DNA of 64,000 bases from Aphrocallistes beatrix. Lineage: Eukaryota; Porifera; Hexactinellida; Sceptrulophora; Aphrocallistidae. The notes beneath the pieces were generated by a model, which worked only from the letters and a program-made list of their open reading frames with translations, ran no database searches and was not told the origin of the DNA. Positions 55,774 to 64,000 of this stretch are shown piece by piece. Numbering within the stretch: position 1 is the stretch's first letter; each line of letters begins with the position of its first letter. The stretch is from NCBI GenBank assembly GCA_963281255.1, contig OY725504.1, positions 2,852,001 to 2,916,000 of the forward strand, read 5' to 3'. The translations under genes were made by a program, and so were the position numbers.

Positions 55774-56585
55774 CGAATTTTAGGTTTTCTTCTACTGGGA
55801 CATTCTTCTGCGTAATGTCCTTCACCCTGGCATTCGTAACAAATTAATTTCCGCTGTTTCCCATCATAAGACCGACGACTTCCAAATCCTCGCCTTGTAG
55901 CACAAGTATAATAATCTCTCTCCTTAATTTTGGACGACTTAAACTGTGCTGTGATCATGCTTACTGCCTCTTCAATAGCAGCATCTTTCGATATAGTACC
56001 ACTACCCTCATCCCTAGCTTGAACAACCCTGTGTGCTCCTTCCTTCATCTGTACGGACGCTACCAGCTCTGGTTGACTCTCTGGAATTTCGTTGTGCATT
56101 CGAATCAATACCTGAGCTCTTTTTAAAGCATCCTGGCAAGTCTTTATATCCGGGGATATACGGATATTTTCATACACGGCTTTCGGAAGGCCTCGGATAA
56201 ACTGTTCAAAAATCAATTGCTCTTTGGCCTGATCATCCATCTCTGGAAATGCTTTATTAAGCAAACGTTTCAATTGAAAAAGATACCTCTGTGGCGTCTC
56301 ATTAGGAAACATAGATCTCTGATGGAATTCACTCAGAGCAGTGAATCTCTGATCCTCCGCTTTGAAAGCATTTTGAAGCGTCTCCTTTACTATTCCATAA
56401 TCTTTCCTCCCCTCAGTATTCACAGTCTTGTATACCTCGAGTGCTTCTCCTTTCAAACAAGTAGCTATCATCAGTGCTTTTTTCTCCGTCTCCCAACCAT
56501 TCGCAAGGGCACAAATTTCGAAATGCTCAATGAATTCGTCAACATCGCCTCCCTCAAATTTGTCTACTTGTACTGGATTCGCCAT
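55653..56585 (-). CDS. Gypsy-C gag
   Basis: 310 residues starting at the first ATG about 28 bp after the 5' LTR. A capsid-like helical region (about 10-165; FPNETPQRYLFQLKRLL) is followed by two CCHC zinc knuckles, CYECQGEGHYAEEC and CYHCGRLGHIMRNC, at about 249-283. It forms the virus-like particle and binds the RNA genome in related elements. The stop lies 46-48 bases beyond the slippery heptamer. Confidence 0.92.
   Translation of the reverse strand: MANPVQVDKFEGGDVDEFIEHFEICALANGWETEKKALMIATCLKGEALEVYKTVNTEGRKDYGIVKETLQNAFKAEDQRFTALSEFHQRSMFPNETPQRYLFQLKRLLNKAFPEMDDQAKEQLIFEQFIRGLPKAVYENIRISPDIKTCQDALKRAQVLIRMHNEIPESQPELVASVQMKEGAHRVVQARDEGSGTISKDAAIEEAVSMITAQFKSSKIKERDYYTCATRRGFGSRRSYDGKQRKLICYECQGEGHYAEECPSRRKPKIRCYHCGRLGHIMRNCTESAIGQTLNEKGPIGRAEMRSQKY
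55701..55707 (-). promoter_or_regulatory. Programmed -1 frameshift slippery site (T TTA AAC)
   Basis: Minus-strand heptamer T TTA AAC, phased correctly with the gag codons TTA AAC. It is one of the most efficient canonical X XXY YYZ sites and lies inside the gag/pol overlap, where a -1 shift enters the pol frame. A downstream stimulatory structure was not established. Confidence 0.8.
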
Positions 56586-56612
56586 GGCTCAGTAACCACT
56601 CTCTGCTACCAA

Positions 56613-56772
56613 TATAATGTGGATCTATAATCTATAGTTTTAATATCAATCAACAATGCAACCAATAATTACTACGATATATATATCATCAAATCTCAAA
56701 TAATCTCCAGTAATCCTATCTACTTAATAGTTAACTTTGGTTACTTAACAAGTTCTGAATTAACATTATTAT
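56613..56772 (-). repeat. Gypsy-C 5' LTR, 160 bp
   Basis: Same sequence as the 3' LTR; promoter and polyadenylation elements are not separately recognisable. Confidence 0.93.
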
Positions 56773-57439
56773 ATTAGGGAGGGACTTCATGTCAAAGTTT
56801 GATTCTATCGACCAGGCCGATGGAGGTACAGAGGTTAACTTTGATGTCAACCCAGTACTAGGTGCGGATGAGCAAGCGGAGTTGCTACAGATACTTAAGG
56901 AGTTTAGCGATGTTTTTGCTTTGGATCCCAAGAAGCCGACTCGTACGAATCTAGGGGAACATATTATCAATACAGAAGGTGCTCAGCCGGTTAAACAACC
57001 TTTACGTAGGATGCCTCCTAGATGGGAAGAAGAAGCGAATCGCCAAGTAGAGGAGATGTTGCGCAATGGTATTTGTCGACCGTCGAAATCTCCCTGGAAC
57101 AGTTCTATTGTCTTTGGTCAAGAAGAGGGATGGATCCATGAGGTTTGCGATTGATTACCCCGCGTTAAACGACCTGACAAAAAAGGACTCATACTCCATG
57201 CCTGACCCAAGGGTCATCATGGACAAGCTTCAGGGGAGTAAAGTATTTTCATTCCTAGACGCTGCATCTGCCTACTGGTGCGTAAGGGTTCGGGAGGAGA
57301 ACATTGAGAAAACTTCATTCAGTATACCCAGGGGTCATTACGAGATGTTAGTAATGCCGTTTGGCTTATGTAACTCCCAGAGCACCTTCCAACAAGTTCT
57401 AGATACCGCGCTCTCTTCTGCAATGAACACTGAATCATA
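56773..57439 (+). pseudogene. Gypsy-B pol: protease end, linker and first half of RT
   Basis: Continues Gypsy-B after Gypsy-C. The frame 56789-57154 covers the region with QPVKQPLRRMPPRWEEE. A shift near 57100 leads to RT motifs (KKRDGSMRFAIDYPALND, FSFLDAASAYWCVRV, VMPFGLCNSQSTFQ). It is cut at 57439 by the MITE just before the catalytic aspartates. Confidence 0.85.
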
Positions 57440-57915
57440 CACTGCTGAACAAAAGTATTCGTACACCCCATAATTCCTCATACAAATAGTTATAATACTG
57501 ATTTATTTAGCGAGTCAAGATATTTAATTGGAAAGAGATACGCTTAATTTAACTTCAAATTCGAATTCTCCATATTCGAATTACTCACTTTTTAATCTTT
57601 CAACTTGTTTACACTCCCACAAGGTTAAAAATGTTCAAACTGTGCCAACTTATACCACCAATGCCATCATATACAATGGTGGTCGCACGTGATATGTGGC
57701 ATAGGAAAGCAAATGCTGAAAATACTTGATCTTGAAGAAGAGTAATTAAGTTGAAAACTTAGAAAGTGGGTAATTTGAATATGGAGAATTCGAATTTGAA
57801 GTCAAATTAAGGGTATCTCTTACCAACTAAATACCTTGACTTGCTAAATAAATCTGTATTATAACTATTCGTATGGGGAATTATGGGGTGTACGAATACT
57901 TTTGTTCAGGCAGTG
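57440..57915. mobile_element. Tc1-like MITE in the Gypsy-B RT gene, 476 bp
   Basis: Ends 'cactgctgaacaaaagtat' and inverted 'acttttgttcaggcagtg'; TA duplicated at 57438-57439 and 57916-57917. Long inverted arms ('gaattctccatattcgaat' and partner). No coding capacity. Confidence 0.92.
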
Positions 57916-60240
57916 TATGTGGACGACTGTCTGACTTATTCAACTAGTTGGAGCCATCACCTAGAAGACTTGAGAGTAGTTTTATCTGGTTTACGCAATG
58001 CAAATATTCAGCTGAGACGTGACAAGTGTCATTTTGGTTACAGTAGTGGAGAGTTTCTGGGTCATATGATTTCCTCTGCTGGACGCACACCATCACCTGG
58101 TCTGGTTGAAAAGTTGGTAGATTTCCAACCCCCCAAAACAGTGAAGGAACTACAGCGATTTCTGGGAATGGCAAACTTTTATCGGGATTATATGCCTAAT
58201 TTCGCGCGGGTGGCAGAACCACTCTATCAGCTTACACGGAAGGAACAACCCTGGGAATGGAGCGTTGAAAGAGAGTTATCTTTCAAACAACTCAAGGAGA
58301 GTCTCACTAAGCACCCAGTAGCACTATCTTTTCCCACGTGGGATAAACCCTTTTACATTGAAGCGGATGCTAGTGATGTTTCGGTTGCTGGGATACTCTC
58401 GCAGAAGGATTCAGTCCATGACAATTTACACCCTATTAGCTATTTCTCGTCGTCTATGACGCGTACTCAGAGGAATTACAGTGCTGGGCAAAAAGAAGCG
58501 TGGGCACTAGTTGCGTCGACTCGACACTGGTATGATTATCTGAAGGCTGCAAGTCATGTGTATCTTATAAGCGACCACAACCCACTATCATGGCTACGTG
58601 CACAAAAGGACCCTCGGCATAATTTCGCAAGGTGGATCTTGGAACTAGAAGAACTGGATTATACAATTGTATATCGAAGAGGGAAGGCTAATGTGGTCGC
58701 AGACTGCTTAAGCAGAGGGGAAACCCAGCTGGATGTTGAGGTTAACAACGATTCGAAGTTCTTTGAGGACAAAGTTTACCAAGTCAGTATCGACCCGAAT
58801 TGGGAACAAGAGATCAAGGAGGAACAGTGTAATGACTCTTCAATTTCTTTCGCAATGCAGTAGCTTACGAGTGAGGGGAGGATCACAAGGGGAAGGTATA
58901 AAGAATACTCAAGGATGAGAATCGCGAATGTGTGTTATGTCGAGGAAGAAGAGTAATTGTGCCCCCCATCCTGAGAGAGAAGATCACACATATTGTTCAT
59001 AATTTCGGTCATACTGGCCACATCAGAACAGCGGATCAGTTAAAGTGTCGATATTTCTGGAAAGGCATGGACAGGGATATCAAAAAAATCTGCTCAGAGT
59101 GTCTGGTTTGCCTGAAGTCAAAGCACCACAACAAGCCAAATGAGGCATTGCAACCTTACGTATTGGATGAAATTGCTCCTAGAAGCGCAGTGGTATAGCT
59201 ACGTTGCCATGGGCAGAAAAGGGTCACCGATATTTCTTGTTGATAGTCGACATGTTTTCACGTTTATTTGAGTTAGTTCCGATGAAAGATCAGAGTGCAG
59301 AAACCCTGGTAGACGCTTTGACATCTGACTGGCTCCATAGACACGGGTTACCTCGTATTGTTGTTACTGACCAGGGAAGGAACGTAGATGGGGGTGGCGA
59401 TAAACGACTTATGTAGGCAGTTGGGTATAGAGAAAAGGCGTTCTTCGCCTTACCATCCGGAGGGAGATGGGTTAGCTGAACGCAGTATAGGAACAGTGAA
59501 ACAAACCATGCGGTGTTTACTTGCAGAGAGAGCATTGAGGAAAACCGATTGGCCGTTACTACTTAATGAAGTTTCGTTCGTTTGTAACTCTCTCAAGAAT
59601 TCGTCTACCGGTAGAAGTCCGCATGAAGTATTCTACGGTGAAGAGCTGAGAAATTCATTGGACTTGGACCTTGGTTATGGGGTTAAGGAAGCCGTGACAA
59701 GTGAAGAACACTATCAGGAGCTTAAAGAAAAGAGAGATCAGCTGAAAGAGATCGCCAGGAAGAATGTTGAAACTGCATGTGCGAATTCGAAGCGTTTCTA
59801 CGACAGAGGTAAAATTGACTCTGATATTGGGAGCGGGGATCAAGTTCTCCTGCGGGATCAGGCTAGGAGTAGTAGTTTGGATCCATTGTTCATCGGCCCA
59901 TATTTTGTAGTATCAAGGAAAGGCGCTAATGCCTTATTGCTAGAACCTAAAAGTAAGAAAGAGAAATGGGTACATCTTAATAGATGTAAGATGTTCCGTC
60001 GGCTAACAGACTATGGACCTCAGGTAACATGCACCAAGATGAGCAAGAAGGATTTTGCGACGTAACAGAGACAGTGGAAGAAAACAACAACATTAATGAG
60101 GAGGGAGATGTCGAAGGGCCAGCATTAGGTGTAGAGAGGCCTAAACGAGAAAGGAGGAGAACGGAATTCTTCGGGGAGCCAATTCCTTGGGATTCGATAG
60201 GTAAAAACAAGGGTGACGCTGACAGAAAAAGAGGGAGTGA
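57916..60240 (+). pseudogene. Gypsy-B pol: RT second half, RNase H and integrase
   Basis: Opens with the catalytic YVDD. RT thumb and RNase H follow in one frame to 58863 (LGHMISSAGRTPSPG, FYIEADASDVSVAGILSQ, LISDHNPLSWL, NVVADCLSR). After a stop, the integrase zinc region (58932-59198; HNFGHTGHIRTADQL, CSECLVCLKSK), core (59204-59416; VTDQGRNVDG) and the rest (59388-60065; YHPEGDGLAERSIGTVKQ, a GPY/F-like WVHLNRCKMF) lie in shifted frames. The polypurine tract AAAAAGAGGGAGTGA abuts the 3' LTR. Confidence 0.87.
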
Positions 60241-60400
60241 TGTTATGTAACGAATTAGTTAGTTCGTTTGTTAGTCAACCACTAGTTAGTACGTTGTTGA
60301 GCGAGGTTAGTAGGCTTGAGTTTATCATCATGTAGCAACTTACTTATTACTATTTCTTACTGACATAACTTATTATTTCTATATCGCTTGTCACATAACA
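60241..60400 (+). repeat. Gypsy-B 3' LTR, 160 bp
   Basis: See the 5' copy; lacks its 7-bp insertion. Confidence 0.9.
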
Positions 60401-61512
60401 GCAGTATCGGCTCTTCACTTTCTAGGACCTGGATGCGTTCTACTAGAGGGTCTCTTTCGCCAATTCCGATTGGAGCATCTGTGTACCCCATAACTTTGAC
60501 TGGGTTGTTGCACAGTCCGTATACTATCTGGGTCGCCTGGGTGATAGGCAGGTCCAGCCGGCACGCGGTGCTGATGTCCATTACGCTGGGTCTGGCCCCC
60601 GTGTCAAGCATAGCTCCGACCTTGTCCGGGCCAATAGACACTTCGATCATGACTGCCTCCTCGGTACCGGCGACTAGAAATACTCTGCGCTTATCAGTAG
60701 TTCCCGACCTCTCACGATTTCCTGTTTTGGCCGTCCTAAATGGACACTCATGAGGTTTGTGTCCTGGCTCGCCACAAATGGTGCAGCACTTTAGAGGTTC
60801 GCTCTTTCTTTGATCATACCCTTTCCTGCTCCCCTGACTTATTCGCTGTACCTTGGGCGGTTCGCTTTCTCCAGAGTCATTGCTTGGTTCCAACCAGTCG
60901 GGATCTTTAGACATAGGGACTTGATCGGTTACCATTAGCCGGTCTCTCCGCTCGTGCCCAGACGTTGCCCTCTTCCCTACTACTTGTACCCGACACCCGT
61001 GGTCCAGCGGAACACCTTTCTCGGTAAGAACCTTGCGGAGTAGCGTGCTGAACTGGAGTGCCTCTCCTTCCGATAGGTCGTTCCCTTTCGATTTTACCCA
61101 ATATTTGAGCTTCGGCTGTGTCTCTGCTGGGGTTCGCGAAACCATGAATACACAGGCTGCCTTGGCGGAGAGACCTACTTTTATCCCTTCCTCAAGGAAA
61201 CGAGTAAAAAAGTCCTGGATAGGTTCGCCGGGTCCCCAAACCATGTGGCAGAAGTTTGTTGCTTCCACGAAGATATCCTCTTCCGGATCAAGGCGTTTTT
61301 TCAGATAAGCAAATGCTTCGTCGAATGTTTCCTTCTCTATCGCGCCCAATACCACCTTTTCTTCGAGCCTCCCTCTCTTGACATAGGCTGGCAAAAGCTT
61401 CGCCGCTGCCTTTTGGTCTAGGGCGGACACAGCTGCAACAAAAAGGGGCTGCCATGTCGCTATTGTCTGCCGATCCTGAAGGGGGGGAATTGCGACTAAG
61501 AGGTGTAGCCAT
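60401..61512 (-). pseudogene. Gypsy-A gag and protease, upstream part
   Basis: The start ATG at 61512 (MATPLSRNSPPSG) runs in one frame to about 61430, then gag continues in another (LLPAYVKRGRLEEKVV, YLKKRLDPEED). It has a CCHC knuckle (CTICGEPGHKPHEC) and the protease motif GAMLDTGARPSVMD. Gypsy-B cuts it at the protease C-terminal motif; the last codons of the open frame derive from the Gypsy-B LTR. Confidence 0.82.
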
Positions 61513-61536
61513 CGCTGAGATAACGTTTTGTTTTTA

Positions 61537-61740
61537 TGTTAAGAGCTGAGAATACTGGATAAGTATATCAAGTGTAATGCTAGCGAGAAAAACAAAACAG
61601 TATACGACAACTACAGTACTAAGAATAATATCACTAATTGCTAATATATACTAGGCTAGGCTTGAGTGCTATACGCCTATCGATCCTAGAATCCCTACTA
61701 TGAGGTGTGGTAACTACTGTAAATAAACAGACTCATAACA
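61537..61740 (-). repeat. Gypsy-A 5' LTR, 204 bp
   Basis: Partner of 46967-47163, with an extra ~10-bp 'tactaggcta' block near 61650. Confidence 0.9.
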
Positions 61741-61799
61741 TATTCCATTAATCAGATGGATTAATATTATGTGATGGATAGTCGGATAATGGTCTATCC

Positions 61800-63535
61800 T
61801 ATCAGATTCATTCTTTATGGGCTTAGTCTAATAGAAATTCTCTAACGAATGGAATTGATTGGTCAGTGAGTCCAGGGTTTGGTAATGAATCGCGGATTGT
61901 TGTATACTCAAAGAAGAGGTAACATAGTCAGATCGGATATAAATGATTTTATATTCACAAATATGACGCAGTGACTGAATAAACCAATGCCACTCATTCG
62001 GAGATATTGTAGAATGGAAGTATAAATAGAGAAGATTGGAAAAGTCTTTTTTTCGAAAAAAGCAAAGTGCTCAGGAATGGAATGTGAGTTCGTTTCACTA
62101 ATCCTGTAGTGAGAAGAAGTAGGTTTGAGTGAATTCTTCCAATCGGACATCTCAACAGGATGCCTCGTTATACAGCTGAGAACGCATAGGCGCATCGCGG
62201 AGTGACAGGGGTTTCGGGAGAGTATGGCGACAGAGAATGGGAGTCATGCGTCCCGCGTCCTGTCTTAAGATCCCACTAATGAAGCGAATTACCAATTTAT
62301 GCATGGACAAGTACTGAGCAGAGGCTGTTAGGTAACGGATATCAAACATTGATTTGTCCACGAATTGTTACAAATAGAAACTGCGGCCATGTACTCTTGA
62401 ATGGTCAGGTGTTGGAAGGTCCACACCTTGACACGCACACCAAACCTCGCTACTTTCATGTGGACTTGCATCAGACCGAGACGCTTACTGTCCTTATCGT
62501 CAACCGTGATGGAGATGTTTTTATCTGAGGTGAGTTCACGTTCGAATATTCCCTGATTAGCCTCGAGTCCAATAATGAATGAAGAGTTGATGACCTGCTT
62601 CTTTTCGTGTCTCTCCTCCTCTAATAGATGCCACTCCTTACTCCTGCACGGAATTGAAACTGTATTGGAAGTTATTCGAACTGTGGGTACCTTACATATA
62701 GCCGAAGTGCTGAATAAGAAAGTTGTTCCACTGCCGGGATGACCAATCAAACACAACAGTTTATTTTCATTTGGATCATACTTAATGATAATCTCTTCAA
62801 GCCTACGACCTCTACGGTTTCCAATTCTATTTGTTTGTGGATATTGCGTAGGAATTCGATCTCGTTGAGGCTACTTTCTTCAAACGCTGTCTCCTTTGCC
62901 GGTTCAATTTTGATTACGGTAAGCAGTGTATAAACGGATTTTATCGGGACAGCCGCTTCACCTAACACTACGCAAACGTACTTATTCTGAGTTTTGAGGA
63001 ACTTTCTCAAACATATTTGCCACTCTTCGTGATTTTCTTTTATTCCCTGTTCTATTTCGTCACAAAATTCTTTACGAAAATGATTGCTGGTCATATTTCT
63101 GAAAGTAGATGCAAAACGACGAACTTTGATAGCCAAATCGTTACACTCGACTAGATACTCACTGAGATCGTCCAAATCCGTGGTAATAATATCGTTTTCT
63201 ATGCAAAGTTGGAACATTTCATTCGCACCTCGCACCATTTCCTTGCACGATGGCTTCAGATGTACTAGTGGTTAGAATGAACCATTGTTCATTGGTCAAT
63301 TCGGTTATTAATACTTTTTTAAGGGCTTTGGTGGGACATGGTTCAACATTAGCAATGAGCTGCTTGTAACTCGGAGAACTCGACCATTCTAGCTGCCTAG
63401 CGGTGTGTAGTATAGTTTGATTGCCTATCATTTGTAATGCTTGGTCAAAATAATTAGGATTAAATTCTTTCCAACTTTTTAATTTATTTAAGAATTTGAT
63501 TGGTTTCGTACCGATCTCTGAACTGATTCCTGCTG
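61800..63535 (-). pseudogene. Second NLR-like relic, frameshifted, NACHT middle deleted
   Basis: Minus strand, paralogous to 14714-16250. The 5' end (from about 63535) encodes KPIKFLNKLKSWKEFNPN, matching PIKFLRKISKWSGFNSS of the other copy. The helical N-terminal region continues across shifts to SVYTLLTVIKIEP (near 62930). A Walker A-like GHPGSGTTFL follows at 62730-62760, with Thr in place of the essential Lys. About 85 codons later the winged-helix motif FQHLTIQEYMAAVS appears (62400), so most of the NTPase is missing. After another shift come LVIRFISGIL (62290) and a weak LRR-like stretch with ISPNEWHWFIQSL near 61990. At its 5' side it is cut by a P1 copy. Confidence 0.72.
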
Positions 63536-63544
63536 GAACTTCTT

Positions 63545-63920
63545 ATTTGATAGCCAATAGACTACTTCCTATTAAGCGATAATACAATTTCTACGTATAA
63601 ATTCAATGGTTTACGAGTTATTAGACAATTTATCATATTGGTCACATTTGGTAATTTGTCTAATAACTCGTAAACCATTGAATTTAGACATAGAAATTGT
63701 ATTATCACTTAATACGAAGTAGTATATTGGCTATCAAATTTGAATGCCTAGTCATTGCGGTTTTCAAGATATGGCCTCAACTGACAAAAATGCGTTTACA
63801 TAGTAACGCTGGAATGTAGCAACATTCCATGAAAAACTTTTTTCGCATTCACCAATTCACAGCTCGGTTCTATGCGAAAAACTTGTATTAAAAACACTCA
63901 GAAGTGTCCTTAAACTGACC
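63545..63920. repeat. P1 family copy, central half
   Basis: Contains the palindromic centre ('aataactcgtaaaccattga' and inverse) and one arm to 'cagaagtgtccttaaactg', then stops about 45 bp before the next NHL copy. Confidence 0.75.
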
Positions 63921-63964
63921 CTATATACAGAGTGCTATGATTGAGCAATATTTATAGTATCAGA

Positions 63965-64000
63965 ATGGAAGTTCGATTTCCCGGCATTCCACAAACCGTA
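63965..64000 (+). CDS. Start of another NHL-family gene copy (partial, cut by window end)
   Basis: The ATG after 'atttatagtatcagaatgg' and the following 33 bases (MEVRFPGIPQTV) parallel the start of the pseudogene at 11129 (MADRFSNIPQTI), including about 20 bp of leader. Whether this copy is intact lies outside the window. Confidence 0.55.
   Translation, partial: MEVRFPGIPQTV

Larger units (their letters stand above)
51694..56772 (-). mobile_element. Gypsy-C: apparently complete Ty3/Gypsy retrotransposon (innermost), 5,079 bp
   Basis: Identical 160-bp LTRs at both ends and the 5-bp duplication ATTAG (51689-51693, 56773-56777). Gag and pol frames are open throughout. Minus-strand leader after the 5' LTR begins with 'ttggtagcagagag', a plausible primer-binding site (56599-56612). 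A purine tract, GAGGAAGGAGATAT, precedes the 3' LTR. LTR termini are ATAATAATG...CATTATA rather than a plain TG...CA. No env and no chromodomain. It is the youngest element of the stack. Confidence 0.93.
50369..60400 (+). mobile_element. Gypsy-B: Ty3/Gypsy retrotransposon (middle), disrupted
   Basis: LTRs at 50369-50535 and 60241-60400; 4-bp duplication GCAG flanks it (50365-50368, 60401-60404). Sense is plus, opposite to its host Gypsy-A. Sequence relatedness of gag/protease to Gypsy-A is evident. It is interrupted by Gypsy-C and by a Tc1-like MITE. Confidence 0.9.
46967..61740 (-). mobile_element. Gypsy-A: Ty3/Gypsy retrotransposon (outermost), disrupted
   Basis: Bounded by LTRs at 46967-47163 and 61537-61740 and flanked by the 4-bp duplication TATT (46963-46966, 61741-61744). 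Transcription sense is minus. Gag and the start of protease are at 60401-61512; the rest of pol is at 47184-50368. Gypsy-B splits it within the protease. Gene order protease, RT, RNase H, integrase fits Ty3/Gypsy. Frameshifts throughout make it dead. Confidence 0.9.

Noticed and set aside
56217..56630. 137-codon plus-strand frame
   Set aside because: Antisense shadow of Gypsy-C gag.
1..64000. tRNA, rRNA or other structured RNA genes
   Set aside because: No A/B box pairs with cloverleaf or rRNA-like blocks were recognised by reading; a tRNAscan-SE/Infernal run would settle it.

Overview
The window is AT-rich animal DNA, probably from a sponge or another early-branching invertebrate. The clues are a copine, an SLC37-type sugar-phosphate carrier, TRIM-like coiled-coil/NHL proteins and NACHT-type (NLR) immune receptor relics, scattered in a landscape of metazoan-type transposons (hAT, Tc1/mariner-like and pogo/Tigger-like MITEs, CR1/L2-like LINE, Ty3/Gypsy). 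The species is an inference. No prokaryotic system, CRISPR array, rRNA or tRNA gene was recognised.

Host genes. Three reading frames look intact and each is uninterrupted by introns: a coiled-coil/NHL protein (385-1584, +), a copine with two C2 domains and a vWA/copine domain (17776-19428, -) and an SLC37-like transporter (29532-31046, +). Broken relatives lie nearby: two NHL pseudogenes (11129-11880; 25053-26281) and the first codons of a further NHL copy at the right edge (63965-64000); a decayed second SLC37 copy (38707-41275); and two NLR relics (14714-16250 and about 61800-63535, both -) that have lost most of the NACHT core.

Repeats, left to right. 1.6-6 kb: Tc1-like MITEs, a GC-rich palindromic repeat ending in (TA)n, and a hAT-type MITE. 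7.38-10.40 kb: a large inverted repeat with ~0.7 kb, nearly identical arms around a decayed LINE reverse transcriptase. 12.0-12.6 kb: a foldback element. 20.3-23.0 kb: a hAT transposon with a broken transposase. 23.06-24.68 kb: three tandem ~0.5 kb units of the GC-rich repeat. 31.3-41 kb: nested MITEs, including a Tigger-like element carrying a HIRAN-like coding relic and a three-deep Tigger/Tc1/hAT nest. 42.4-45.0 kb: a second hAT element, itself invaded twice.

47.0-61.7 kb is a stack of three Ty3/Gypsy retrotransposons of alternating orientation. Gypsy-A (46967-61740, -) was invaded by Gypsy-B (50369-60400, +), which was invaded by Gypsy-C (51694-56772, -) and by a Tc1-like MITE that cuts the reverse transcriptase YVDD box. 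Gypsy-C looks complete: identical 160-bp LTRs, open gag and pol, and a canonical -1 slippery heptamer in the overlap. Both nested LTR insertions fall within a few bases of the same conserved protease codons, which is the most surprising single observation.

The protein-coding genes have no visible operon-like relationship. What ties the window together is transposon biology: recurrent insertion, target-site duplications provable from empty sites within the window, and gene copies broken by those insertions. Identities and percentages were estimated by eye, not computed.
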